A stretch of 64,000 nucleotides of DNA from Dipteris shenzhenensis (lineage: Eukaryota; Polypodiophyta; Polypodiopsida; Gleicheniales): assembly GCA_047967505.1 (NCBI GenBank), contig CM106539.1; one strand, given 5' to 3'. The notes beneath the pieces were generated by a model. The model ran no database searches, was not told the origin of the DNA, and worked only from the letters and a program-made list of their open reading frames with translations. Positions 53,870 to 64,000 of the stretch are shown here, in pieces (the stretch's first letter is position 1; each line of letters opens with the position of its first letter). A program made the translations under genes and the position numbers.

Positions 53870-54103
53870 TGACAAAATATGAAGAGGGGAGAGGAGAAGA
53901 GTGGAGGTGAGGGAACAGCTAGAGAGCACACCCCAAAATGACTAACTGTACACTAGATTTAGTTGAAAATGTAGAATATATACAAACCCTTTTAGGGTTA
54001 GGGTTAGGGCATCTAGCCCTTTCCTTTATAGCACTCTATTAGGTTAGTGCTATGCACATATGATCACATGATGTTGAGCATGGTTTCTCAATAGAAAGTT
54101 ATT
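53870..54103 (-). mobile_element. Copia family M LTR, 3' portion, minus strand
   Basis: The reverse complement matches 58480-58720, including 'TTTTCAACTAAATCTAGTGT' and 'GTGTGCTCTCTAGCTGT'. It is cut at about 54103 by the start of the family X LTR. It includes a threefold TTAGGG-like run at about 53990-54008. Confidence 0.8.
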
Positions 54104-54918
54104 TGTGTATGGGGTTTTTTAGAAAATAGGAAGAGTGAGTCATATAAAGAGGTTGGTTTCATGTCTATGTGTTCCAATAATGTAAGGAAAATCACATGCC
54201 AAGCATGTGGAAGGCATGTGGAGGAGTGTGGAAGAGTGTGGAATCAAGAGGAATCCTTCTAGAATTCCAATGTGGAATAAGGAGGGTGTGGACATATGGA
54301 AAAGAGATGGTCCCTATGGACTCCATGTAGAAAGACACTTGACTCTCTTAATGTTTTAAGGCCCAGAATAATTTTTTGATGGGACACATGTCAAGATTAG
54401 CCAAAAAGGACATGGACGGTGACATACGAGCTTATGTGATTAATGGGGAAAGGAATCTAGAGGCAACAATTGTAAATGGGTGGAGGGTGACAATTGTAAA
54501 TGGGTGAAGAAGGGTGACAAAATCTCTATAAAAGGAGCTCTCCTCTCCTTTGTTCAACATCTCTTCCATCATTAAGCCTCATGCTAATGTAGCTCTATTC
54601 TCCTTAATCCTCTTCCATGATCCTTCTCCCTCCCTCTTGTACATATCCTCTTATGTATGCTCTGCAATCCATATCTCTCTAGTTCATTCTCTTTCTATGA
54701 ATAGTCTTGGAGCTCCCACTCCCTCTTGTGTGTATGAAACCTCTTCTTCTCCATAGCTTTTTTCTCTTAGTCTTCAAAAGTCCTATTCACCCACTCATTG
54801 TGCATACATGGTTTATCTGTTTACTGAGCCATGAAGGGAGCTTTTCCTTCCCTCCTAGCCAACCTCTATGGGACTTGAATCGTTGATAAATTATGAACAT
54901 GGAGAGAGTATTCTCCCA
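54104..54918 (+). mobile_element. LTR of gypsy-like family X, copy 2
   Basis: Begins TGTGTATGGGG and ends TTCTCCCA. It is followed by a primer-binding-like word TTGGCGTCAGTAGAAGG, similar to the TTGGCGCC site of plant gypsy elements. It matches the minus-strand copy at 26522-27466. Confidence 0.78.
54526..54534 (+). promoter_or_regulatory. TATA box in family X LTR
   Basis: CTATAAAAG sits mid-LTR, where the U3/R junction is expected, about 420 bases from the LTR start. Confidence 0.6.
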
Positions 54919-57250
54919 AGTTGGCGTCAGTAGAAGGAGTAGGTGTTTTTCATGAACTTTTGACCCTCAATCAGTGTTTTGCTCATAAATTTCTGCTTGA
55001 TGATCTATTTTTTACGAAACTTATATCAACACAAAGCTCTCTTAAAGGTGCATCATTCTATGTATTTAGTTTTTGGATTAGATGTGTGTGACTATTTATT
55101 TTCAAATAGCTTTTACTCCTTTCTAGTAAAATGTCCATAACTTTTCAACCGTTTCTCTTTTTCTTACAACAGTTATATCAGCGCATAGCCCATTTAATTT
55201 GTCATCTTTAAACTTGCATTTTTTATATCATGTCTTTGGTAAAAGGTATAGGCCTCTATGTTCGATGATAGCTTGCAACATGTTTTGGAGCTACTTGTAG
55301 AGGTATCTATATGAAGGAGGTGCAATGTTTCCCTAAAACCTACCCATCCAACCCAATCATCCCCTTCAAACCCCTTAATATATATCAGTTCATGTCATGT
55401 TGAGCTGCAAGATCTTCTTTTAACAACATATCACTCTTGTCTTTGACACAGATCAGCTTGGTGAGATTATGGCCTCCACTAATCCTTTCCTTTTCCCTAT
55501 GCTAGACTACAACATCACTTGGGATGTTACCATCTTCATTCTCATTAAGGGAAGTATGTGTGGTGTGGTCTCTTAGCATGAAAGTTTCTATTTTATTTTC
55601 CCTTTTTTAGTGATGATAAAGATCTCTATCACTAAGTAGTAGGAAGCTAAGAGGTGTGTGACAATTTATTATTCCCAACTTCATGTCACATCTTTTGGTG
55701 GAGACAATGAGTATGTTTGGTATTGGATTCATCCCACCTTACTAAATGGTACCGGGTGTAGTGGATTGCATGTTATGCCTAGTATAGGCATGTGTTTCCC
55801 TATTGATAAAGTGGATGCCTGGAACATGCCTGGAAGAACTCCATTAGAAGAGATTGCAGCCTGTTTAAGAGAACTAGAATATTTTGAAGGTGATGTGCAA
55901 GCTATTCGCACAATCACCATGATCCTATACTTTTATGTTTGCACTCTTGAATATGTTGGTGAATCGACAACGCCATCAAGCACAATGATAGATTGGGTTT
56001 GATTCATGCATTGGCAACTTGGTGTGAAGAAGAGTTGAGTATTTGGGTGGTTTTTAACAATAATAGTGGAGTGGTGATTCTCAATGCTTTTAACTTCTTT
56101 TACTATGCAAATGATGAAGAGTACAATACCTTGAAGCTATTATGTGCACTTCCAATTGTAAGAAGGGTCATTCTTGAGTGTATGTATACACATGTTTTCA
56201 TGGTGTAGGTTGGTCCCTTATTTTTGAAGATTTGGTTGAGAATCACACTGTGGAGTCCTTTGAACAAGTGCTTATACATAAATAAGTTGGTCTTGGTATA
56301 CTAAGGCTCGGTGGGAGCTTGTTTGGATCTTGCTTAGGATATTGTTTGGATCTTGGTACTTCATTTTTTTTTGTTTCATCATGGTGAATATTTCAATGTT
56401 TTGAGGGACCCGAGCAGAAGACCTAAAGTCTTATCTTTGGGCTTTCTAGATGGTCCATGAAGGATTAGGTGGAGATTTTGCCCAATTTTCTTGAAGGTGT
56501 AGCCTTGAGTTGACATGAGGCCTTGCCAGACTCTACCAAGGATTACGAGGACCAAGTTGTGGCTACAACGAAGCTATGACTTGGGACAATAGAGTCACCA
56601 AATGATTTGATGTTGCAGTTGGAGTGGTTCTATCAAGGAGAGAATGAGATGGTCTCTGCATTGGCAATTCGGTATGCAGCTTTGTGGCCCCTCAAAATCT
56701 CTCAGGGATAGAGCCTTAAAGATGAGAAAATTTATGATGGATTTGGAGCCTCATCTTTGCTCAAAAGTAATGAGTAAAGATCTTAGCACGTGCGTGGAGG
56801 CACTCCGCATTGCAACCAAGAAAGAAGATTCTCTATAATCAAATCCTTTTTTTTATCTTCACCAGCTTCAACTTCTAAGGTGAAGGTAATGGGAACTCCT
56901 TAGGTACCAAAGTCCTCTGAGTTAGATCATAATATCTCCCAATTGATGGCAAAGTTTGCAGATTTGAAATTGCATTTGGTTAATGCACGACAACCTAGCG
57001 CACATAAAGAAAACAGGTTGGGAAGTCTATTTGACATAGGGGAAGGCAAAAGCTTGTCAAGTTGTCATTTCTAAAGAGATGTTAGGAGTAATTCTACTAG
57101 GGATACCAAGAAGAAGCTTGTCATTTCTAAAGAGATGTTAGGAGTAATTCTACTATGGATACTAAGAAGGGCTCTAAATTCATCATTTGTGCATCTATTA
57201 AGTGCTAGTTTTAGAGCGATCTAATAAGGCCTCAAATATCATCCTTTAGA
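54919..57250 (+). pseudogene. Family X internal region with gag remnant
   Basis: After the LTR comes a leader that matches copy 1 up to 55567, then the small dispersed repeat, then broken coding. An open stretch at 55658-56002 ('HVMPSIGMCFPIDKVDAWNM', 'LEEIAACLRELEYFEGDVQA') is unassigned. From 56590 a gag-like core appears: 'LEWFYQGENEMVSALAIRYA', then in another frame 'ALKMRKFMMDLEPHLCSKVM' and 'STCVEALRIATKKE', which is the retrotransposon-gag pattern of gypsy elements. No protease or RT follows before 57250. Confidence 0.55.
55568..55692 (+). repeat. Small dispersed repeat, copy 2
   Basis: Matches 25157-25292 in the same orientation. Here it interrupts the alignment between the two family X copies, suggesting insertion or a shared recombination edge. 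Confidence 0.7.
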
Positions 57251-57473
57251 CTAGGAGTGAGCCAGATATGGATTCTTTTGAGTGTGCTATAAAATATGCT
57301 TTCTATTCTATAAGATATCCTTAGTAACTCAATATCTTTAAGACATCATTGGTAGCTTAGTACCTTTAGTTTCTATGGTGGTAGCAATAGAATCCCACTC
57401 AACAAGAATTTCTCTTGAGGATTTAAAGGGGATGTGGTTGATGCATGCACACGAATATGCACATGCGGGCATG

Positions 57474-57605
57474 CATGTGTGTGTGTGAGCGTGTGCATGT
57501 GTGTGTGCGTGTGTGTGTGCATGTGTGTGTGCATGTGTGTGCATGTGCATGTGCACGTGCACGTGCATGCGCATGCATGTGTGTGTGTGTGTGTGTGCGT
57601 GCATG
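57474..57605. repeat. TG/CATG-type microsatellite
   Basis: A long alternating purine-pyrimidine tract (TGTGTG, GCATGTGTG, CACGTGCA). The open frames on both strands are repeat artefacts. Confidence 0.95.
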
Positions 57606-57668
57606 CGGAAGCTAATATATGAGTGTGGCATCAATACTACTACTATGGTGTTTTCTCCTATTTTGTAT

Positions 57669-57967
57669 GCTACTTTGTGATTTGCCTTGTGCTCCTTAGA
57701 ATTCTAGCTATTTTCAATCTAGATGCCACTCTTTTTTCTTTCACTCTTGTCTTTTTCTCTTTATGCATTTTGTTTTATGTCTTGTTTCACCTTATAATAT
57801 AAGCCCATTCTCCCATTTGTGCACTACTTTGTAATTTGTCTTGTGCTCCTTGCCTAGCTATCTTCAAGCTAGATGCCACTCTTTTATCTTTCTCTCATGT
57901 CTTATGCTCTTTACACAATAATATTGTGTTCTACATCTTGTTTCACCTCACTATATAAACCCATTCA
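57669..57967. repeat. Tandem duplication, unit about 150 bases
   Basis: Units 57669-57820 and 57821-57967 share 'TTGTGCTCCTT', 'CTAGATGCCACTCTTTT', 'CTTGTTTCACCT' and a TATA-like end ('TATAATATAAGCCC' or 'TATATAAACCC'). Confidence 0.85.
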
Positions 57968-58259
57968 CCACCATTAAATGTCCTGTTGACATTGCCCCAC
58001 TAGTTCATTGGGACCCAATCCAAAGACCTTAGGAAAGATGTTGCCCCAAGGATTGTTTACCAATATAGTAAAATAGGAATCCACATTAACGTACATCTGC
58101 AATTCAATGCAATGGGGTGGAATCAAGATTAGGTAGTATACTTTTTCTAAAAAAGCGGTATGCTTAAAAGTGCCAAAAATATGGGTTCTTTAAAGTCCTT
58201 GTCAAGCAAATTTTAAAAGGACCCTTAGACGCATTGATGGCTTTCGAAAAGACCATGCC

Positions 58260-58720
58260 ATCATTATCGTGAATGATGCTCGAGTTTGCATCAGTAGAGT
58301 ATGTCTTCCAAATTCATCTCTCTCTCCCTCAACTCATACTTATTTTACCACATAGATTTTTGCATTTATTACGTTATGCACCTTGCATCTCAGATATCAT
58401 GGCTCCCCAAAAATCCTTGTTGAGTGGTCTTGATTCATCACCCTCCACATCAAAGGCTAAACAATGGAGAGCTCTATATATGAACTACCCTATCGAGGAA
58501 CCATCTCAACATCATGTGTTATCATATGTGCACAGCACACTCACATCGAGTGCTAAAAAGGAAAGGGTTAGAAGCCCTAACCCTATTGCTAAAGGTGTTT
58601 ATATATATTCATTATTTTCAACTAAATCTAGTGTATAGTTAGTCATTTGTGGTGTGCTCTCTAGCTGTGGCCTCTCTCCTCATCTCCAATCTTCTCCTCT
58701 CCCTTCTCCATATTTGTTCA
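58260..58720 (+). mobile_element. Copia family M 5' LTR, 3' part recognised
   Basis: The LTR ends TATTTGTTCA just before the primer-binding site. Homology to 53870-54103 covers 58480-58720. The left boundary is uncertain because the other copy is cut; 58260 is a working limit. Confidence 0.65.
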
Positions 58721-58732
58721 TGGTATCAGAGC
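58721..58732 (+). promoter_or_regulatory. Primer-binding site of copia M (tRNA-iMet)
   Basis: TGGTATCAGAGC directly follows the LTR end, on the plus strand. Confidence 0.92.
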
Positions 58733-58913
58733 TCCCTTGCCTTTCACTGATGCATTGAGATCCTAGTGCAAGAGAGACTAAGATGCTTCTTCTTTCATTC
58801 CAGTGATGAAAGGTTTCCGTTAAGTGATAGAGAAAATTCCATCCATCTGAGAGACGTTTTGCCCATGTGAGATTGAGTTCATTTTATGAGGTTTGAGATA
58901 TCTCCTTATATTC

Positions 58914-58915
<2 letters not shown>

Positions 58916-58954
<39 letters not shown>

Positions 58955-58970
58955 GAGAGACAGAGAGACT
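58916..58970. repeat. GA microsatellite in copia M leader
   Basis: GAGAGA run with two CAGA interruptions. The corresponding place in the other copy (53576-53626) also carries a long CT/GA tract. Confidence 0.92.
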
Positions 58971-59104
58971 TTGAGTGATTTCTCACTCTTTCTAAGGTTC
59001 ATTTTGAGTGTTGTCCAAAGGTCGCCTATCATTTTTGAGAAATAAGGGTTCTAGTTTCTCCAAGGAATAGACCAGCCAGTCCTTCAAGGAACATCCCACA
59101 ACAA

Positions 59105-59299
59105 GTGAGTAGACTGCTATCTACTCTACCACAAGAAGTTGAATAAGGAAAAGTGGCTGAGCTCCTCCATCTATGAGCTCTAACAAGCTTCATGGCAGTC
59201 AAGCAAGTAGACAGCTATCTACTCTACCATAAAAAGCTGACCAAGGCAAAGCGGTTGAGCTCCTTTATCTACGAGCTCTAACAAGCTTCACGGTAGTGA
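59105..59299. repeat. Tandem duplication, about 98-base unit, before copia M gag
   Basis: Units 59105-59202 and 59203-59299 share 'GCTATCTACTCTACCA', 'GAGCTCC', 'ATCTA.GAGCTCTAACAAGCTTCA' and similar words. Confidence 0.88.
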
Positions 59300-60240
59300 T
59301 GAATACACAATGCAAGGTTGCAACAATTGGAATGGGACAAGAAAGACAAATATGTATATCATTTGATCAAGTAGAATGTGCAAGATGTCATGCTTGGATA
59401 GCTCAACACAGTGAAGACATCCAAAGAAGCATCAGATATGTTTGCAGCTCTTTACGAGTCCAAGAACACATTCAAGATTCTCACATTGAGAAACCAGATC
59501 AACCAGAGTTTCCACAACAGCAATGAAACTGGTCATGCTTATGTACTCAAAATCAAGGATTATAACAACCAACTTGCAGCAGCAAGAGAGACTATGAATC
59601 CCATAGAAATGGTTCAAGTCATCCTAAATGGACTAGGAGAGGGTTATGAGAACTTAGTCTAGAGTATTGCCATTCAACAACAAATTCCAACACTGGAAGA
59701 GTTATAGTCAATGTTATTTGTTGGTAAAGAACTCAAGAATCAGGTCATTCAAGCATGCAAATGTCTTTCCAATGATCAAGCATTCACAGCTTCAAACAAA
59801 GGTAAAGGAAGAGGTAGAGGTAGAGGTAAAGCATCTCAAAGAAATAGTCATCATCATCACCAAAATCAGCATCAGCATCCACACAGCTTCAACATCCAAG
59901 AGGAAATCATTACAATTGAGGAAGATTTCAAGGAAGAGGGAATGAAACTACCAATGTGTCAAACATTAAGTGCAACTAGTGTCACAAGTTTGGACACTAT
60001 GAAAGAGATTGCCACAAGAAGCAGTACGACCAAGGATATCAATCCAATAAGCAAAATCGAGGGAATTTCCGTGGAAGAGGAAATCACCGCGGTGGACATT
60101 CAAGTCACAGTCATTATGCCAACGAACCTCATAATATGTTTTTTACAAGTGAGGATATGTAGAAGATTGATACAGTGTATCTTGACATCGATTGCAATTC
60201 AAAAGTGGAATGTATCTATCAGTTGATCAAGCATATCAAG
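59300..60240 (+). pseudogene. Copia M gag
   Basis: Gag motifs in order: 'EASDMFAALYESKNTFKILT', 'LRNQINQSFHNS', 'YVLKIKDYNNQLAAARETMN', 'VQVILNGLGEGYENLV' (the UBN2-type core), then a Gly/Arg-rich 'KGKGRGRGRGKASQRN'. Near 59960-60010, in a shifted frame, is a zinc knuckle 'IKCN', stop, 'CHKFGHYERDCHKK'. Frameshifts lie near 59660 and 59940. Gag packages element RNA. Confidence 0.88.
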
Positions 60241-60590
60241 ATCCTTGGTACATTGACAGTGACGCATCATCTCACATGACAAAGCATCAGGAATGGTTCA
60301 TAGATGAAACCATTAGAAGAACATCAAAATTTTATCTACATTGCAGACAACACATTGAATTTAATTCAAGGGAAGGCATTGTCCCTATGAACAAGTTCAC
60401 TAGTACAAAAGGATTGTACTCTATGCTCAACAAGAACCTCTTATCAATTGGGCAAAGAATAGAATGCAAATGCAGAGTCATCTTTGATGGAGATGAATGC
60501 ATAATCAGAGACAAATCCAGAGGGTATTAGCTTGTAGGAAAAGCAATCAAGGAAGGACTCTTCTTCAAAATGCTAGCTTCAGTTTCAGAT
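60192..60590 (+). pseudogene. Copia M protease and pre-integrase
   Basis: 'WYIDSDASSHMTKHQEWF' is the copia protease signature with D-S-G changed to D-S-D. It is followed by 'MLNKNLLSIGQRIECKCRVI' and 'GKAIKEGLFFKML', the pre-integrase lead. The expected H-x-x-x-x-H zinc finger and the integrase core do not follow; the sequence passes directly toward RT. Confidence 0.85.
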
Positions 60591-60808
60591 TTGCATGCCA
60601 TGTCATCTCAATAGACACCCCAAGAGCAATAACAACTCAAACGGTCTATTAGGGAAAGCAAACCACCGACCAGATTAACATGCTTAGAAAGGCAAAGCAA
60701 TTCAGATTGAAACCACCAATTATGCTCTTATGGCTAGCATCATGGACACAGAAGAGCAAATGTACTTGGAAGGCGCAGTTGACAAGCCAGAATGATAAAC
60801 TACTCTAA

Positions 60809-61375
60809 ATGAAGAAATGGAAGCTTTGTAGAAAAACCACACCAGCAAAGAAGGCCATTGCACCCAAATGGGTTTACAAAGTAAAGTTCAATCCAGATGA
60901 AAGTATTGAAAGATACAAAGCTAGACTAGTTGCACAAGGATTTGCACATCAAGATGGTCAAGATTATGATGAGACTTATTCTTCAGTGGCAAAGATAGAT
61001 TCCATATGATTTTTTATATCACTAGCGACACTCAATAGATGGAATGTGTACTAGCTAGATGTCAAAAATGCTTTTCTCAATGGTTACCTAGATGAGGAAG
61101 TCTACATACAGCAACCAACAATGCATGTTGAACCAGGAAAGGAGCATCAGGTTTGCCATTTAAAGAAAAGTCTCTACAACTTGAAGCAAGCACCCACAAG
61201 TTGGTATAGTATAATTGATAGGCATTTTGCTAATCTAGAATACATGAAGTCCAATTCACATCATACTCTCTACTAAAAAGCTCAAGGGAAAGACATTACT
61301 ATTGCACTTTTGTATGTAGATGAACTGATTGTGATAGGAAGCAATAAAAGCTTCATCAAGAAGTTGATGCAGGTT
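60809..61375 (+). pseudogene. Copia M reverse transcriptase, truncated
   Basis: RVT_2 motifs: 'KKAIAPKWVYKVKFNPDESI', 'YKARLVAQGFAHQDGQDYDE', 'LDVKNAFLNGYLDEEVYIQQ', 'LKKSLYNLKQAPTSWYS' and 'ALLYVDELIVIGSNKSF', where the catalytic Y-V-D-D reads Y-V-D-E. It ends about 12 codons later at 61375. RNase H and a 3' LTR are absent. There are a few single stops; otherwise the region is fairly well kept. Confidence 0.92.
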
Positions 61376-62166
61376 CTTGTGTTACTGACTTACAAATCCA
61401 AGTGTCATGAGTTCATGGATTCTGTGTGTCTGGAAGTTTTGGGGCCCAAATATAACGTTCACCTTGGTAGTAGCCTTAGGCCTCCAAGAGCTCCCTTGTG
61501 ATCCAATGTGGGTGAGTTTTATGGACTTGTAGCATTGGAAATTGGCTTTGCCAATGTGGCGATTGATGTCATTGGACTTTTCTCTTTGAGGGAGTTGTCC
61601 ATTTGGGAATGGGGTGAGGGGGGGTCAGGAACCTTCCCATAGTTTTGGGAATCCATAATTGTTTCCCTCTTTCATAGTAGCATTGCGCGTGGACATCCTT
61701 GTGCACCCATTGTTCTTGAGACATCCAAGCCTTGCCCATGAGAATGGGCTTCGGGAGAAGAGGCAGGAAAGTAGATGGCATCAAAGGTTTGCCTTCATTG
61801 TGGTTAGGGTAATACCCTTGAGTGGAGTGGGGGTGTAAGTCTTTCTTGGGGCAATGAATTGGGGGTTGGGATGTTTTTGGAGCTTTGGAATCACCCTACA
61901 TCAAAACTTCCATATCCTTCGAAGGTGGTTGAAGTGGAGTCCTCTTTACAGAATGAGATCACTAAGGTGCTAGTGCCGTATGCGAGAGTAGTGGTGTACA
62001 CTCTCTAGTTGATTTGGCAATTGATAGTGTAGCACCATGTTCTCCCAAGGATCATCTGTTCATCTGACGCTTCTGTGGGAAGAACATAAAATTGAGTATC
62101 TACCACATGGCAAGCAACAATTACTTTCAAATCCACATAACCCAATGTATTTAAAATTTGGCTATT
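61376..62166 (-). pseudogene. Gypsy-like segment, pro-pol linker, poorly preserved
   Basis: Minus-strand phrases include 'LGYVDLKVIVACHVVDTQFY' and 'SDEQMILGRTW' near 62050-62160, which continue the protease domain at 62173-62466. The rest toward 61376 is weak. The G-rich and T-rich strand at 61608-61625 is not a confirmed polypurine tract. Confidence 0.45.
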
Positions 62167-62490
62167 AATGACTCAAACTAAAGCAAGATCTAGGTTTAGC
62201 GGTACCTTCAATGCTTCCCATACCTCATGGGGGATGAAGGTATGACTCGCTCCTCCCAGATCCACAAGTGCTTTCACCCTTGTACTGGGACCTTGCAAAT
62301 AAATACTCAACCTAGCCGGATCTATTGTTAAGTCATCTATCGAGCCTAGGTGTTCTACTATAGCCTTAGGTAGAGCCATTTGTTTCTTTTGCCTGGTTTT
62401 TGCATTACATATCCTGGCCTCTTCAATGGCATGGTGTTTCATTCGTGCTACCTTGGCATTAAGCACTTTCTCTCGGTGTATGGCCTAGAG
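62167..62490 (-). pseudogene. Gypsy gag end and aspartic protease fragment
   Basis: The minus-strand open stretch reads 'MKHHAIEEARICNAKTRQKK', 'IYLQGPSTRVKALVDLGGAS' and 'HTFIPHEVWEALKVPL'. The L-V-D-x-G-A-x-H-T-F-I pattern is a gypsy-type protease, here L-V-D-L-G-G-A-S. It lies after, not before, the integrase of the neighbouring gypsy on the same strand, so it belongs to a second element or a rearranged copy. Confidence 0.7.
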
Positions 62491-62529
62491 AGTTTGTAGA
62501 GTGAGGGGACCATAATATCTTTTCATCTT

Positions 62530-63320
62530 GCTACCATTAAGGTAGCAGTCCATCTCAACCCCGTCTAGGGTGGTTTTTCTACATGGTCTAGTGGAGTTCT
62601 CTCCACTACACGGTAGGGACCCTTGCCCCTATATTTTAAGTTTCTCCTTGGTATTGTGGATGCTATAGAGGAGTGCCAAGTCAGGCTTGTTCTAGGTCCT
62701 TGTTCTTGAGATGGCAGTCAAGCCATTTTTTATGCCTCGCCTTCTCCACTCAAAGGCAATACGCTACGCACAATCTTGTCTCATCTAGCCTTTCAAGATT
62801 GGTTAGGCGCTCAGGTAAGGCATTCTTGGTGAGCCTCTCCTTAACTGCAATGTGTAGGCTGGGCATTATGTACTCCATTAGCATGAGTGTCTCCACCCCA
62901 AAGGCTAAGTTGAAGGGGGCTAAGTTGAAGGGGGTGCAGTTGGTTGCCACTTTGTATGACATTTGGTAGGCCCATAGTGCTGCGGATGAGCTTGTCCACC
63001 CAGTTGGTACAACTGGCTTCAACTATACAAGTTATAATCATGCAACATGTTTTGTTTGAGCTCCAGGGTAATACAACGTGGATTTCCTTTTTATGATCAT
63101 GAATTTGCTAGTCAGGATCGCTATTGCTTCATTGAGGAAATGGGTTCCTTGATTGATGACTAGTTCCAAGGGACATCCAAACCATGTGATTACTTGTTCA
63201 TATAACAATTTAGCTGTGGATCTCGCCTCGGCTTTCTTTGTAGTCCAACCCTCCACCCATTTGGTGAAATAATTGGTAGCCAAGATGACATATCTGGCTC
63301 CCATTCCCTTAGCTACTGGG
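62530..63320 (-). pseudogene. Gypsy integrase core and C-terminus
   Basis: Minus-strand motifs from 63320 downward: 'YVILATNYFTKWVEGWTTKK' (first Asp changed to Asn), 'FGCPLELVINQGTHFLNEAI' (second Asp changed to Asn), 'STLYYPGAQTKHVA' in place of the P-x-x-N-G-x-x-E block, then 'AALWAYQMSYKVATNCTPFN', 'AFGVETLMLMEYIMPSLHIA' and 'RLTNLERLDETRLCVAY'. A stretch around 'NLAPFNLAFG' contains a short duplication. The substitutions and shifts make it inactive. Confidence 0.9.
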
Positions 63321-63329
63321 CATCTACGC

Positions 63330-64000
63330 CCCAGCTCTCAAAAGGCTGATCTGTTATTATTGTTGTTAGGGGCATCATTTCTGCCTTATGGGGGATTTTC
63401 ACCCTTTGGAAGGGATTGCATCATTTGACAAATTCAGCTACATCCCCAAAAAGAGTCAACCACCAAAGGCATGCTTGTAGCACCTTACATGTTGTAATAT
63501 CTGCGGCAAAGTGCCATATTTTCCCATGCGGTAGAGTTGGCTTGCAAATAGTTGGTATGGCACTGCATCTTTAATGAGTTTGCGAGACCTATAGTTCTTT
63601 AGGATTAATTGATAGTAGGTACCCCGTTCACCAAGTAATCTCCTATTTGAGCGACCCATTCCGGAATTATATCAATGAGAAATAAGGGGGCATCTAGGAG
63701 TTCATCCGCGACTCCCATTGGAGGCTCTCCATTGGGGATCCTTGAGGAGTGGTCGGCTAGGATGTGGGTTTTTCCATTATGCACTGCAACTGTGAAGTCA
63801 GACTCTCGGAGATTTAACATCCACCTCATTATGCATCCCATCATTCAGGGCTTATTAACCAGGTATAGCAGTGCTGCCTGATGATGAACAAAAAAGACAA
63901 TTTTGTTGGCTAATAAGTAGTGCCTAAACTTCTTGACTGCATAAACCATGGCTAGACCTTCCCTCTCTATTGTAGTGTAAATGACCTCAGTGTTGTTTAA
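63330..64000 (-). pseudogene. Gypsy RNase H end and integrase zinc-binding region
   Basis: From the right edge the minus strand reads 'YTTIEREGLAMVYAVKKFRH' and 'ANKIVFFVHHQAALLYLVNK' (the usual V-D-H reads V-H-H). It continues 'RWMLNLRESDFTVAVHNGKT' and 'HILADHSSRIPNGEPPMG', the end of gypsy RNase H. The zinc-binding lead follows at 63456-63659 ('YQLFASQLYRMGKYGTLPQI', 'CYKHAFGG'). The element continues beyond the window, so RT should lie to the right. Confidence 0.9.

Noticed and set aside
53927-54103. Single continuous LTR from 53870 to 54918
   Set aside because: The left part matches copia M in reverse orientation and the right part matches family X forward; the junction at about 54104 separates two families.
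57338-57634. His/Cys/Val-rich open frames on both strands
   Set aside because: They arise from the TG/CATG microsatellite and have no protein-like complexity.
1-64000. CRISPR arrays, bacterial operons, ribosome binding sites or phage genes
   Set aside because: The introns, plant retroelements and lack of dense coding exclude a prokaryotic source; none of the repeats has the spacer pattern of a CRISPR array.
1-64000. tRNA or rRNA genes
   Set aside because: I saw no cloverleaf-compatible block with A and B box sequences and no rRNA-like conserved stretch; a dedicated tRNA scan was not possible here.

Overview
The window reads as repeat-dense nuclear DNA of a land plant. The evidence is an intact class III (secretory plant-type) peroxidase gene with three spliceosomal introns, CACTA (En/Spm-type) transposase remnants, Ty1-copia elements primed by initiator tRNA-Met, Ty3-gypsy elements and a plant LINE with a DUF4283-like ORF1. 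The decayed, nested repeats suggest a large genome. A fern or other seed-free plant is my guess only; no marker in the window settles it.

Layout. 2.0-5.2 kb: a dead LINE whose RT continuation lies inverted, abutting a protein-kinase gene fragment. 7.5-11.0 kb: a dead gypsy element, + strand. 11.5-20.1 kb: CACTA-type material, with a tnp2 transposase pseudogene on the minus strand and a second, acidic-tailed reading frame on the plus strand; between them lie a copia RT fragment and a duplicated pyrimidine-rich block. 22.5-24.1 kb: the peroxidase gene (minus strand), the only gene I judge intact. 25.2-29.2 kb: nested LTR elements, including a gypsy element carrying a 451-bp hAT-like MITE with an 8-bp target duplication. 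31.8-37.7 kb: a complete copia insertion (146-bp LTRs, TCCTA target duplication) inside a minisatellite. 39.4-45.2 kb: a transposase-like gene of a family I cannot name, split by a second complete copia element (about 700-bp LTRs, TATCA target duplication) that lacks RT and RNase H. 45.4-46.3 kb: a decayed histone H3 gene of centromeric (CENH3-like) character. 46.7-51.4 kb: exon-like pieces of unrecognised genes, two tandem foldback hairpins and CT microsatellites. 52.6-64 kb: a LINE RT fragment, two copia copies of one family, a gypsy LTR element and minus-strand gypsy remnants running off the right edge.

There is no operon-like organisation. The genes are related mainly by insertion history: elements interrupt one another, and the two target-site-flanked copia copies and the MITE give a relative order of events. 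All family names come from motif reading by eye; no database search was run.
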